From Acetofilamentum sp. (GTDB lineage: Bacteria > Bacteroidota > Bacteroidia > Bacteroidales > JAFGUD01): DNA of 31,173 nucleotides. Location: NCBI GenBank assembly GCA_020722645.1, contig DYKL01000008.1:1-31173 (forward strand), written 5' to 3'. Made by a program: the position numbers and the translations under genes. The notes beneath the pieces are model-generated. The model saw only the letters and a list, made by a program, of their open reading frames with translations. It did not search any database and had not been told where the DNA came from. How positions within the stretch are numbered: the first letter of the stretch is position 1; every line of letters begins with the position of its first letter. Of the stretch, positions 24,018 through 31,173 are shown in pieces.

Positions 24018-24926
24018 TTATTTTTTCATCAAATCCATAAAACAATCTTCAATGTTCGGTTTTATTTCTTCGACTTTGATTTCTTTATGATTTTTATTAA
24101 TCAAATATTCAACAATTTCTTTTACATCAGTCTTTTGTCTTTTGTCTGTGTAATGAATACTTTCGCCAAAAGCAAAAACTGAATTTGAAAACTCATAAGA
24201 ACGCAAATCTTTTATAAGTTTTTGTTTATCAAAGCTTTTAACTGAAATAAGTTTGTGTTGAAATTTTGAAATAATATTTTCGGGAGTGTCAATATCTAAA
24301 ATTTTACCTTTTTGAATAAGAGCAACCCTGTTACACAAAGCCGCTTCGTCCATATAAGGAGTTGATACTAATATTGTTATGTTTTGAGTTTTTAGTTTTT
24401 GCAACATCTCCCAGAATTCTTTTCTCGAAACAGCATCAACACCGGTAGTCGGTTCATCTAAAATCAAAATCTGCGGTTTGTGAATTAAAGCACAACAAAG
24501 AGCAAGTTTTTGTTTCATTCCGCCCGATAATTTTCCTGCAAGACGTTTTTTAAATGGGGCTATATGTTCGTATATTTCTTTTATCAAGTAATAATTATCT
24601 TCAACCTTCACACCAAAAACAGCAGCAAAAAAGTTTAGATTTTCTTCGACTGTCAAATCCTGATACAAAGAATATTTTCCGGGCATATATCCTGTAATTT
24701 GTCTTATTTTTTTAAAGTCTTTAATTATATCTAAGTTTTCAAAAAAGACTTCACCATTATCAGGAAGTATTAATGTTGTCAGAATTCTGAAAATTGTTGT
24801 TTTACCTGCTCCGTCAGGACCAATCAGCCCGAAAAGTTCTCCTTTTTCAGCATTGAACGAAATATCGCTGATAGCTTGAACTTTATCGTATTTTTTTGAA
24901 ATATTTTTTACTCTTAAACTTGTCAT
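24018..24926 (-). CDS. ABC transporter ATPase (YbhF N-terminal-half-like)
   Basis: The protein has 302 residues from the ATG at 24926 (MTSLRVKNI). A second ATG at 24956 adds ten residues (FLNIDYQNL) with no family support. Walker A is LIGPDGAGKTT (36-44), the signature LSGGMKQKLALCC is canonical, Walker B is ILILDEPTTGVDA, and the switch region (VSTPYMDEAALC) has Pro where ATPases of this kind have His. The loss of the switch His fits a non-hydrolysing or regulatory site paired with the degenerate-signature ATPase. The C-terminal 80 residues form an extra domain (ISVKSFDKQKLIKDLRSYEF onward). Confidence 0.87.
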   Translation of the reverse strand: MTSLRVKNISKKYDKVQAISDISFNAEKGELFGLIGPDGAGKTTIFRILTTLILPDNGEVFFENLDIIKDFKKIRQITGYMPGKYSLYQDLTVEENLNFFAAVFGVKVEDNYYLIKEIYEHIAPFKKRLAGKLSGGMKQKLALCCALIHKPQILILDEPTTGVDAVSRKEFWEMLQKLKTQNITILVSTPYMDEAALCNRVALIQKGKILDIDTPENIISKFQHKLISVKSFDKQKLIKDLRSYEFSNSVFAFGESIHYTDKRQKTDVKEIVEYLINKNHKEIKVEEIKPNIEDCFMDLMKK

Positions 24927-24969
24927 AAGATTTTGATAGTCAATGTTTAGGAACATGTTTTTAAAAATA

Positions 24970-25076
24970 GTCCGAGCTTAGCGGTACTTTGCGTTTCTTT
25001 GCGATAAAAAAATATTATTCAAATATTTAACCGCAGAGAACCGCGAAGGTTTTCACAAAGAGCCGCAAAGAAATAC
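24970..25076. repeat. Inverted GCGGTTCTTTGCG-type interspersed repeat
   Basis: CTTAGCGGTACTTTGCG (24977-24993) is repeated in inverted form by CGCAGAGAACCGCGAAG (25032-25048), 14 of 17 bases matching. Both arms extend into further CTTTGCG/CGCAAAG units (to about 25008 and 25073). The composition is far richer in G+C than the surrounding DNA. It fills most of the 174-base gap between the HlyD-type gene and the first ATPase gene. Repeats of this CTTTGCG flavour are scattered in many Bacteroidota genomes. Confidence 0.65.
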
Positions 25077-25100
25077 AGACATTAATTTAGTACATATTTC

Positions 25101-25982
25101 TTAATTTATGAAATTTACTTCTGCCGGCATTCCTATTTTGAGAGAACCATCATTAACTACTGACAACTTGACGGCGTAAACCAAGTTTAATCGTTCGTCT
25201 TTGGTCTGAATTATTTTCGGCGTAAATTCCGCAGTATTTGAAATCCAAATAACAGTTCCTTTTAAATCAGCGGTTTGTGGATTATCAACTACAATATTTG
25301 CACTTTGCCCTATTTTTACTGAAGTCAATTGTGCTTCCGAAATATAAACAGTTAATTCAATTGTACTTAAATCTGCTATTTTAAGCAAAGGTTTACCAAC
25401 AATTGCAAGTTCAAAATTATTGACGTATTTTTCAAGTATCACTCCATTTAAAGGACTTGTAATATAACATCTGTGTATTTGTTCTTCAATAAGTTTTATT
25501 GACGCATCAATCGCTTCTAATTCACTGAATATTGATGTGTTGCCTGTTTTTACAGCTTGGATACGCTGTTCATTTACACTAATCTGTCCGGCTATGTTAT
25601 CATATTTCTGCTGACTTATTGCACTGTCTTTTAAAAGATTTTCAAGCCTTAACCGTTCCGTTTCAAGAACGTTTTTTTGTTCATTCAATACATTAACTTC
25701 TGATATAATGCTGTTAAATTTTGACGAAATAGCTTTTTTTTGAGCTAAAAGCTGATTTTTTTGCAGAACTAACAATTCAGTATCTATTACGGCTATTGTA
25801 TCTCCTTTATTGATAATATCTCCTTCCTCAAAATCAGACAATACAATTTTGCCGTTTGATTCGCTTGAAATTATTATTTCATTTACCGAAAAATTGCCAT
25901 AAGCATCTGATTTATCGTTTTTTGAACAAGAAACCATTGAAAAAAATATCAACAGACTTAAAATTATTATTTTTGAGTTCAT
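25101..25982 (-). CDS. HlyD-type membrane fusion lipoprotein (YbhG-like)
   Basis: The protein has 293 residues. The signal ends in MVSC, giving lipidated Cys19. The first half of the biotinyl-lipoyl-like domain is SNGKIVLSDFEEGDIINKGDTIAVID. A long coiled-coil hairpin (about 70-165) follows, with ERLRLENLLKDSAISQQKYDNI at its turn side. The returning lipoyl half is YITSPLNGVILEKYVNNFELAIVGKPLLKIADLS, and the beta-barrel contains VYISEAQLTSVKIGQ. It bridges the inner-membrane ABC exporter to the TolC-like channel across the periplasm. It is 32 bases after the TolC-like gene. The arrangement equals ybhG beside ybhFSR in E. coli. Confidence 0.88.
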   Translation of the reverse strand: MNSKIIILSLLIFFSMVSCSKNDKSDAYGNFSVNEIIISSESNGKIVLSDFEEGDIINKGDTIAVIDTELLVLQKNQLLAQKKAISSKFNSIISEVNVLNEQKNVLETERLRLENLLKDSAISQQKYDNIAGQISVNEQRIQAVKTGNTSIFSELEAIDASIKLIEEQIHRCYITSPLNGVILEKYVNNFELAIVGKPLLKIADLSTIELTVYISEAQLTSVKIGQSANIVVDNPQTADLKGTVIWISNTAEFTPKIIQTKDERLNLVYAVKLSVVNDGSLKIGMPAEVNFIN

Positions 25983-26014
25983 ATCAGTATTTTAGATAGT
26001 TAATAAATTTATTT

Positions 26015-27277
26015 TTAATAAATATTCAAATAATTGAATTTTAACTGCTCAATTTGAATTAAATGAAGCTCTTTTGTCAGCTGTGCTTGAGTAAGTTTAT
26101 TCAGTTCAATTATATAGTCAGATGTTGTTATAATTCCGTTTTCAAGTTGTGAATCGTAAATTTTCAAAATTTTTTGTTGTAATTCAATTATTTCATCGTC
26201 TTTAATCAAAGCATTTTCTAATGATTTTATCTGAGCTGATAAATTCTCTTTCTGAATATTCAAAGAAATTTCGATATTTTGTTTTTCTATTTGGATTTGT
26301 TGATTTTTTAGTTCATTAATTTTTTGGTTTCTGACAGAATTATTCCAATCGTAGATTTTCCAAGAAAACTTAACACCTCCATAGAAGTATGGATTAAAAT
26401 CATTGCTGAGCATATTTAGACCGGGCTTCCCATACCCACCTTGTAAAAAGGCATAGACCTGTGGTCGTCTGGAACATACAACTTGGTTGTTGAGCACATC
26501 AATTTTTTGAGATTGAACATCAAGCATATCAATTCTGGGACTGCTATTTGTGTCTATTTCAACAATTGAAAAAGAAGGGAATGTCAATTTCGTTTTTTCA
26601 TCAAAAGATAAACCTGTATATTCGGACAATATTGAATAAGCCGACATTTTCATAATTTGATTTTCGTCTCTTTTTTGTTCAAGTTTCAAAATTTCTGATT
26701 TTAGAATATCACGGTTTACAGGTGTCAGGACTTGATTTTTTATCGAAATTTCAACTATTTTCAGTTGCTCTTTTAAATTAGTTAATTGGTTTTCAAGTAT
26801 TTGAGATTGTTTATCGAGTAATAAAGCAATAAAATAAATTTTTGCAACATTATTTTCAATTTCAAATCGTTGAATTTTACTTTTTGCAAACTGTTCATTA
26901 TGTTGAAGTTCTAACAAGTCTCCCATAGTATTGGTTATTCCTCCGTCATAAACTAATTGATTTAGTTCAACATAACATTTATATTGGTCTAATGGAACTT
27001 CCGGCATTTCAATTCCGGGAATAGGAATATCTATTTCAATTGCCGTTGATTGATACGTTGCAAGTCCTTCTAATTTTAACTGCGGATAAAAATTTGACTT
27101 TAAATTTAATTTCTGCAAATCAATTTCATTATCAGCATATTCAAAAGATTTATCAATATGAAATTTTTCGCTTGCCGCATTAATGCATTGCCAAATATCA
27201 ACACTGTCATTGTTCTGAGCTGATAATGTTTTTGTTGCAAAAATTATAACAATTAAAATGTATGTTAAAGTTTTCAT
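26015..27277 (-). CDS. TolC-family outer-membrane efflux channel
   Basis: The protein has 420 residues. A signal peptide (LTYILIVIIFATKTLSAQ) is followed by two repeated helical halves typical of TolC. DIWQCINAASEKFHI begins the first; YKCYVELNQLVYDGGI is an outer-membrane strand; EIEQ-rich coiled coils run through 130-220; and FYGGVKFSWKIYDWNNSVRNQKINELKNQQ is the second strand region. Outer-membrane exit duct for the HlyD/ABC complex downstream. The ATG overlaps the TetR stop by four bases (ATGA), so translation is coupled to the regulator. Confidence 0.88.
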   Translation of the reverse strand: MKTLTYILIVIIFATKTLSAQNNDSVDIWQCINAASEKFHIDKSFEYADNEIDLQKLNLKSNFYPQLKLEGLATYQSTAIEIDIPIPGIEMPEVPLDQYKCYVELNQLVYDGGITNTMGDLLELQHNEQFAKSKIQRFEIENNVAKIYFIALLLDKQSQILENQLTNLKEQLKIVEISIKNQVLTPVNRDILKSEILKLEQKRDENQIMKMSAYSILSEYTGLSFDEKTKLTFPSFSIVEIDTNSSPRIDMLDVQSQKIDVLNNQVVCSRRPQVYAFLQGGYGKPGLNMLSNDFNPYFYGGVKFSWKIYDWNNSVRNQKINELKNQQIQIEKQNIEISLNIQKENLSAQIKSLENALIKDDEIIELQQKILKIYDSQLENGIITTSDYIIELNKLTQAQLTKELHLIQIEQLKFNYLNIY

Positions 27278-27903
27278 TTTTTTACTTTTATAGAATTGAT
27301 AACAAAATCAGAGACTTCTTTTTTCCTGTCCTGAATAAATTTTTTGAATTCTTTTGAACTTTCATCAAAAAATATTGTTTGTAAAATTGGTTTTGCAACA
27401 AACGGAAAAATACAAAGCGACATAATATTTACAATTAGTTGATTTGGATCTATTTCAATAATTTCACCTTTTGCTATTTCTTGTCTCACCATATTTCTAA
27501 AAAACACAAGTTGATTGTTTTTAATCTCTCCAAATAAATGAGAAAATGTTTCGGATAATTTTTTTGGTCTTTTCCCGAGTTCGTGTAAAACAAACATAGG
27601 AATAAAAGGATTTCTTTGTAACAGTCCAATGTATTCTTCAATAAAAATTTCTATTATTTCAAATAATGTTTTTTGTGAATCGAAAATTTTAACTGTATTA
27701 GGTAAAAACTTTTGTATTGCTTTATTAAAAACTTCACAAAATAATTTGTCTTTTGAACGATAATAATAATGTAAAAGAGATTTGTTGATTTTTGCTTCAT
27801 CAGCTATCTCCTGCATTCTGGTACCATCAAGTCCTTTTTCAATAAAAACTTTATTAGCGGCATCAAGAATTAATTCCTCAGTGTTTTTGTCTTTTTGGTT
27901 CAT
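27274..27903 (-). CDS. TetR-family regulator of the efflux operon
   Basis: The protein has 209 residues. The N-terminal helix-turn-helix spans about 10-55: ILDAANKVFIEKGLDGTRMQ, then EIADEAKINKSLLHYYYRSKDKLF split across the two recognition helices. The rest is an all-helical ligand domain of normal size. It is first in the operon and overlaps the TolC-like gene by ATGA. A quasi-palindromic site overlaps its own promoter (27926-27941), so autorepression with ligand release is likely. The whole gene set matches the cecR-ybhGFSR layout of E. coli, apart from the added TolC gene and the split ATPase. The inducer is unknown. Confidence 0.9.
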   Translation of the reverse strand: MNQKDKNTEELILDAANKVFIEKGLDGTRMQEIADEAKINKSLLHYYYRSKDKLFCEVFNKAIQKFLPNTVKIFDSQKTLFEIIEIFIEEYIGLLQRNPFIPMFVLHELGKRPKKLSETFSHLFGEIKNNQLVFFRNMVRQEIAKGEIIEIDPNQLIVNIMSLCIFPFVAKPILQTIFFDESSKEFKKFIQDRKKEVSDFVINSIKVKK

Positions 27904-27925
27904 CTTTTTAGTTTAATTTTTTGGT

Positions 27926-27970
27926 TTAACCATTTGGTCAAAAATAGATCGAAAAAAATTATAAAACAAA
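27926..27970 (-). promoter_or_regulatory. Promoter and TetR-type operator of the efflux operon
   Basis: On the minus strand, TTTG (complement of 27967-27970) is followed after exactly 20 bases by TATTTTTG (complement of 27939-27946), a textbook Bacteroidota -33/-7 pair. Overlapping and following the -7 element is TTGACCAAATGGTTAA (complement of 27926-27941), a 16-base quasi-palindrome with one mismatched pair outside the centre, of the TTGACCA-TGGTCAA kind used by TetR proteins. It ends 23 bases before the ATG, so binding would block transcription initiation. Confidence 0.65.
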
Positions 27971-28068
27971 CTTTTTCAAAAATATTTTTTCAAAAATAAA
28001 ATAACAACTTGAAAATAAACAAAATATCATTTAATAAAAATTGTAACTTAACATTAAAAAAATCGTCT

Positions 28069-28076
28069 TAGTTTTG
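28069..28076 (+). promoter_or_regulatory. Possible -7 element for the DUF5686 gene
   Basis: TAGTTTTG matches TAnnTTTG exactly. The only upstream TTG (28041-28043) is 25 bases away, longer than usual, so this is a weak call. If used, the transcript would carry a leader of about 340 bases covering both copies of the tandem repeat. The rest of 27971-28107 is A/T-rich with no other feature I can support. Confidence 0.3.
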
Positions 28077-28107
28077 CTAATTAAAAAATTTTGATGAAAT
28101 GAAAATT

Positions 28108-28144
28108 AAAATTTGCATTTTTTACATCAAAAAATGCAAATTTT
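28108..28144. repeat. 16-bp perfect inverted repeat (hairpin)
   Basis: AAAATTTGCATTTTTT (28108-28123) and AAAAAATGCAAATTTT (28129-28144) are perfect complements around ACATC. The right arm begins exactly at the first base of the 149-base duplicated unit. No T run follows the stem on the + strand, so a simple terminator is unlikely. Confidence 0.7.
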
Positions 28145-28277
28145 GTTAGAGTTCCATCTGACCATAATATTCAAATATAAAATTTGCAGATGAAACCCCC
28201 ATGAGAACCTTAAAGTTCTCACACCAATAGAATGAAAATAATTACAAATCAACGACTTACAAAATTATTTACACATG
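28129..28277 (+). repeat. 149-bp tandem duplication, copy 1
   Basis: First of two identical 149-base units. Inside are GCAAATTTT (28136-28144) and its complement AAAATTTGC (28179-28187), CATCTG (28155-28160) and CAGATG (28187-28192), and a small palindrome TGAGAAC-CTTAAA-GTTCTCA (28202-28221). The unit ends in ACATG, where the ATG equals the start codon of the downstream gene in copy 2. Here that ATG opens only a seven-codon reading frame (MKKCKFC, stop at 28298). Confidence 0.95.
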
Positions 28278-28426
28278 AAAAAATGCAAATTTTGTTAGAG
28301 TTCCATCTGACCATAATATTCAAATATAAAATTTGCAGATGAAACCCCCATGAGAACCTTAAAGTTCTCACACCAATAGAATGAAAATAATTACAAATCA
28401 ACGACTTACAAAATTATTTACACATG
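28278..28426 (+). repeat. 149-bp tandem duplication, copy 2 (ends in the start codon of the next gene)
   Basis: Base-for-base identical to 28129-28277 by direct reading, then four further A's match before the sequences diverge inside the second or third codon of the DUF5686 gene. The palindrome recurs at 28351-28370. Perfect identity in non-coding DNA implies a recent or still unstable duplication, or an assembly artefact. Confidence 0.95.
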
Positions 28427-30946
28427 AAAATATTTTCAATTACAACACTGATTTTATTATTTATAATTCCTTATAAAACAATTTTATCACAAACTGTTTC
28501 AGGTAAAATAATAAATACTGATAGCACTGTGCTGTCTTTTTCGACTGTATATGTTAAAAATACAACTTTGGGAGTAATGGCAGATTACAACGGGAATTAC
28601 TTTATCGAACTCAAAGCCGGAAATTATACCTTAGTTTATAATTACTTAGGACATAAACCTGTTGAAAAAAATGTTGAAATCAAATCAAATGAAAGACTTA
28701 CTATTGATGTCGTTTTGGAGAAGTCAGATTTACAGATAAATGAGGTTGAAATTGTAGCAAATAAAAGAGATAAAGCAAAAAAAATAATGGAATCTGTTAG
28801 AGAAAACAGAAAAAATTATTTAAAAAGTGTTGTTGATTATAGTTGTGATATTTATGTAAAAACATCAATCGAAAAAGAATATGAAAAAGAAATTGAGGAT
28901 AGCACAAAAAAACCGAAAGATTTTGAAACTTTTTTGAAAAAAGAAAATCTGAATTTAGTTGAATATGTTGGTACTTTATATTACAGACAACCAAACAAAT
29001 ACAAAGAAATTATTAACGCATACAATAATTTTTCTGAGGAAAAACCTGTAAATGAATATGTCGTTTCAATTGGTTACGGAGAAAATGACATTGTGCCAAG
29101 GACTTATACTCACGATAATCCATATATATTTTACCAAAACAGTTCTTGTGGAAACTTTAATTTTTACGAAAATTTGCTCGATTTCCCTACAATTACAGAT
29201 CAACCCTTAGTTTCTCCGATTTCTTATAATTCATCATTGTATTACAGATATGAGTTTGAAATCTCATTTTTTGAAGGAAATAAAAAAATCAACCGGATAA
29301 AAGTTATTCCGCTGAATAATGTCGGGGCTTTGTTTTACGGAGATATTTACATCGAAGACAGCACATGGGCGTTGGTCTCGGTAAATTTATCAGTTAATGA
29401 AAAAGCTATGACATTGTACGAAAATTTCAATATTATTCAAAACTACGAAAAAATTTCTGACAGTGTTTATTTGCCAGTAAAAACTGATATTACATATACT
29501 ATCAAAAACGGCAAAGAAAAGATACTCGGAAATTCAAAAATTGTCAAAAACAATTACAAAATAAATCAGAATTTTGACTCAAAAATTTTCACAAAAGAAA
29601 TAATAACCTATCAAATTGATGCATTTGACAAAGATTCTCTTTTCTGGGATGCAAACAGACAAATAACATTGAAAGAAAAGGAATTGAAGTTTATAAATAA
29701 AAGTGATAGTTTAAGAGAATATTATACAAGCGACAAATATTTGGACGAACAGGATTCTGTATTCAGCAGAATAACTTGGTGGAGTCCCATTGTTGGAGTT
29801 GGCTATAAAAATCATTATATAGGTATAGAATTCTGGCTGTCAGGTATTCTTGAACAAATTAATCCTTTTGGTGTTGGGGGCTACAGGCACAAATTATCTT
29901 TTTACCTGAATAAACATTTTGATAACGGAATGATGCTTGAAACAAGACCATACATTGATTATGGTTTCAAAAACAGAGATTTTAAAGGTAAATTTGGAAT
30001 AGGTTTAACGTACATACCCAAAAAATTTGTAAGAACATACATAGAAATCGGCGATTATTATGACATGATAAACAATTACGCATCAATTGAACAAACCTTC
30101 AGCCGCAGTAATTATGTCAGAAATCAGATGTTTTTTATAAGTCAGAGAATTGAAATCATAAACGGTTTATACTCAGAACTTAGTTTTACATACACAAATC
30201 AAATACCGATAAACAATCTTGAATTAGAAAACTGGTCAGACTGGCTATTTGGCGAATTAAATGAACCGATAGATTTTGAACAATATATAAAATATGAGGT
30301 TAAATTAGAACTAAAATATATGATTGGACAGAAATATATAATTAAAAACAACCGAAAAATAATATTAGGCACTGAATTTCCCGAAATATCATTTCTTTAC
30401 CGCAAAGGAATACCTGAATTGTTCAGAAGTGAAGTTAATTTTGATTATATTGAATTTGGAGCAAAAGATGAAATGCAAATTGCAAGATTCGGAGAATCAA
30501 GGTGGCAAATAAAAGCCGGTATTTTTGCAAACAAAAAAAATCTTCGTGTTTTAGAATATAAATATTTCAGAGGTTCAGACAAATTCTTTTTTTCAGACCC
30601 AGTAAAATCAATGCAATTGCTTGGTCCTACTATGTTTACAAACAGCAGTTTTTTGCAGGCAAACTATATTCATCATTTCAACGGATATTTTTTGCATAAA
30701 GTGCCGCTGTTTAAATATCTGAAACTTTCATTAGCAGCAGGAACAGGTACTTTGTACATACCCGACCAGAATTTTTATCATTTTGAAATGTACGGAGGTA
30801 TAGAAAAAATTTTCAGAATTAAAACCGAAATTTTCAGAATAGGTATTTATGCCGTTACCTCTGACAATAACCTTTCAAAAGCAGATTTTACGTTTAAAAT
30901 TGGTTTGAGTGGTTTTAATCAATACACAAAAAAATGGGATTATTAG
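28424..30946 (+). CDS. DUF5686 outer-membrane protein with carboxypeptidase-regulatory-like N-terminal domain
   Basis: The protein has 840 residues. A signal peptide (KIFSITTLILLFIIPYKTILSQ) precedes a carboxypeptidase D regulatory-like domain at about 24-107 (VSGKIINTDSTVLSFSTVYV, then GVMADYNGNYFIELKAGNYT). The linker EVEIVANKRDKAKKIMESVREN leads into the DUF5686 region, with an N-terminal periplasmic part and a C-terminal beta-barrel (strands such as FWLSGILEQINPFGVGGYRHKL split by turns, and a final strand FKIGLSGFNQYTKKWDY). The layout resembles SusC-like proteins without the TonB plug, and family members are common in Bacteroidota, but no function is established that I can name. It stands alone, divergent from the efflux operon, behind an unusual duplicated leader. 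Confidence 0.82.
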   Translation: MKIFSITTLILLFIIPYKTILSQTVSGKIINTDSTVLSFSTVYVKNTTLGVMADYNGNYFIELKAGNYTLVYNYLGHKPVEKNVEIKSNERLTIDVVLEKSDLQINEVEIVANKRDKAKKIMESVRENRKNYLKSVVDYSCDIYVKTSIEKEYEKEIEDSTKKPKDFETFLKKENLNLVEYVGTLYYRQPNKYKEIINAYNNFSEEKPVNEYVVSIGYGENDIVPRTYTHDNPYIFYQNSSCGNFNFYENLLDFPTITDQPLVSPISYNSSLYYRYEFEISFFEGNKKINRIKVIPLNNVGALFYGDIYIEDSTWALVSVNLSVNEKAMTLYENFNIIQNYEKISDSVYLPVKTDITYTIKNGKEKILGNSKIVKNNYKINQNFDSKIFTKEIITYQIDAFDKDSLFWDANRQITLKEKELKFINKSDSLREYYTSDKYLDEQDSVFSRITWWSPIVGVGYKNHYIGIEFWLSGILEQINPFGVGGYRHKLSFYLNKHFDNGMMLETRPYIDYGFKNRDFKGKFGIGLTYIPKKFVRTYIEIGDYYDMINNYASIEQTFSRSNYVRNQMFFISQRIEIINGLYSELSFTYTNQIPINNLELENWSDWLFGELNEPIDFEQYIKYEVKLELKYMIGQKYIIKNNRKIILGTEFPEISFLYRKGIPELFRSEVNFDYIEFGAKDEMQIARFGESRWQIKAGIFANKKNLRVLEYKYFRGSDKFFFSDPVKSMQLLGPTMFTNSSFLQANYIHHFNGYFLHKVPLFKYLKLSLAAGTGTLYIPDQNFYHFEMYGGIEKIFRIKTEIFRIGIYAVTSDNNLSKADFTFKIGLSGFNQYTKKWDY

Positions 30947-31173
30947 AGAGTTTGTAAAGTTATAAAGTTATCAAGCTATTCTTTAATTGCGGGATATTGA
31001 TTTTATAGCAAACTTCTTAATTGCTTAATTTATAGTATTTTCGGATTACTAAAACGAAAAAGCGATATTGATTAAAACGGAATTTACTTGCAACTTTTCA
31101 GGTTTTATAGGCGATATCTAAGAAAAAAATGCTTTTTGTAGCAACAGAAACAAATAAATAAATTTCTGATTAT
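30947..31173. other. Terminal intergenic stretch, no gene seen
   Basis: No convincing open frame or RNA gene is visible in these 227 bases. TTTTCGGATTACTAAAACGAAAAA (near 31033-31056) faintly recalls the CGGATT palindromes at 14116 and 22020 but with poor pairing. ATATTGATT occurs twice (near 30995 and 31063). I see no clear terminator for the DUF5686 gene. Confidence 0.4.

Noticed and set aside
28202..28230. Tiny leader peptides (MKPP; MRTLKFSHQ) suggesting proline-type attenuation
   Set aside because: Very short frames are expected by chance, and a surface protein gene has no known link to amino-acid attenuation.
28275..28298. Short frame MKKCKFC in the duplicated leader
   Set aside because: Only seven codons, created by the duplication junction; no independent evidence for translation. 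Mentioned in the duplication finding only.
28232..28342. 36-residue open frame across the junction of the two repeat copies
   Set aside because: It depends on the duplication joint and has no family features or coding bias I can recognise.
28129..28426. CRISPR array
   Set aside because: Two adjacent 149-base identical units with no spacers and no cas genes; this is a tandem duplication.
1..31173. tRNA, rRNA or other structured RNA genes
   Set aside because: I saw no cloverleaf-like or rRNA-like sequence on reading through the intergenic regions, although without a covariance search small RNAs could be missed.

Overview
The window is AT-rich chromosomal DNA from a member of the Bacteroidota. 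The main reasons are a complete core type IX secretion (T9SS) cluster (porP/sprF-gldK-gldL-gldM-gldN), two secreted proteins with T9SS-type C-terminal domains, an outer-membrane DUF5686 protein, Bacteroidota-type promoter elements (TTTG at -33, TAnnTTTG at -7), and starts without Shine-Dalgarno sequences. Nothing in the sequence fixes the genus.

Region 1 (1-7686, + strand apart from the left edge). The left edge looks like the end of an insertion sequence: the start of a transposase reads out of the window, and a 9-bp inverted repeat lies at 282-303. Directly beside it is the 3' remnant of a TylF-like O-methyltransferase. A tightly coupled operon follows: a fused alpha-beta 2-oxoacid dehydrogenase E1, a lipoyl E2 acyltransferase with an extra C-terminal zinc-ribbon-like tail, an acyl-carrier-like domain fused to a 4'-phosphopantetheinyl transferase and a C-terminal membrane anchor, an LD-carboxypeptidase, a small beta-barrel protein, UbiX, and an arginase-fold protein without the usual metal ligands. 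The E1/E2/carrier cassette is the best candidate for an undescribed system. It has the parts needed to move an acyl group from a 2-oxo acid through lipoate to a membrane-bound carrier, perhaps for a surface glycan.

Region 2 (7741-13972, + strand). This is the T9SS core: PorP/SprF, the GldK lipoprotein, the GldL-GldM motor and GldN. Hairpin terminators follow gldK, gldM and gldN, so the cluster is split into sub-transcripts.

Region 3 (13973-17381). A MITE-like composite repeat is followed by two tandem paralogous secreted proteins on the minus strand (N-terminal PCMD-like domain, two fibronectin-III-like domains, T9SS C-terminal domain). They share a divergent promoter region with the next gene.

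Region 4 (17382-20054, + strand) is one large gene for a TMTC/PMT-like membrane glycosyltransferase with C-terminal TPR repeats.

Region 5 (20057-27970, minus strand) is an efflux operon with the content of E. coli cecR-ybhGFSR: TetR regulator, TolC-like channel, HlyD-type lipoprotein, then ATPase-permease-ATPase-permease, followed by thiF and thiS. Its promoter and a quasi-palindromic operator can be read directly upstream of the TetR gene.

Region 6 (27971-31173). A 149-bp perfect tandem duplication, with inverted repeats, forms the leader and start codon of a large DUF5686/carboxypeptidase-regulatory-like outer-membrane protein. The last 227 bases hold no gene I can support.
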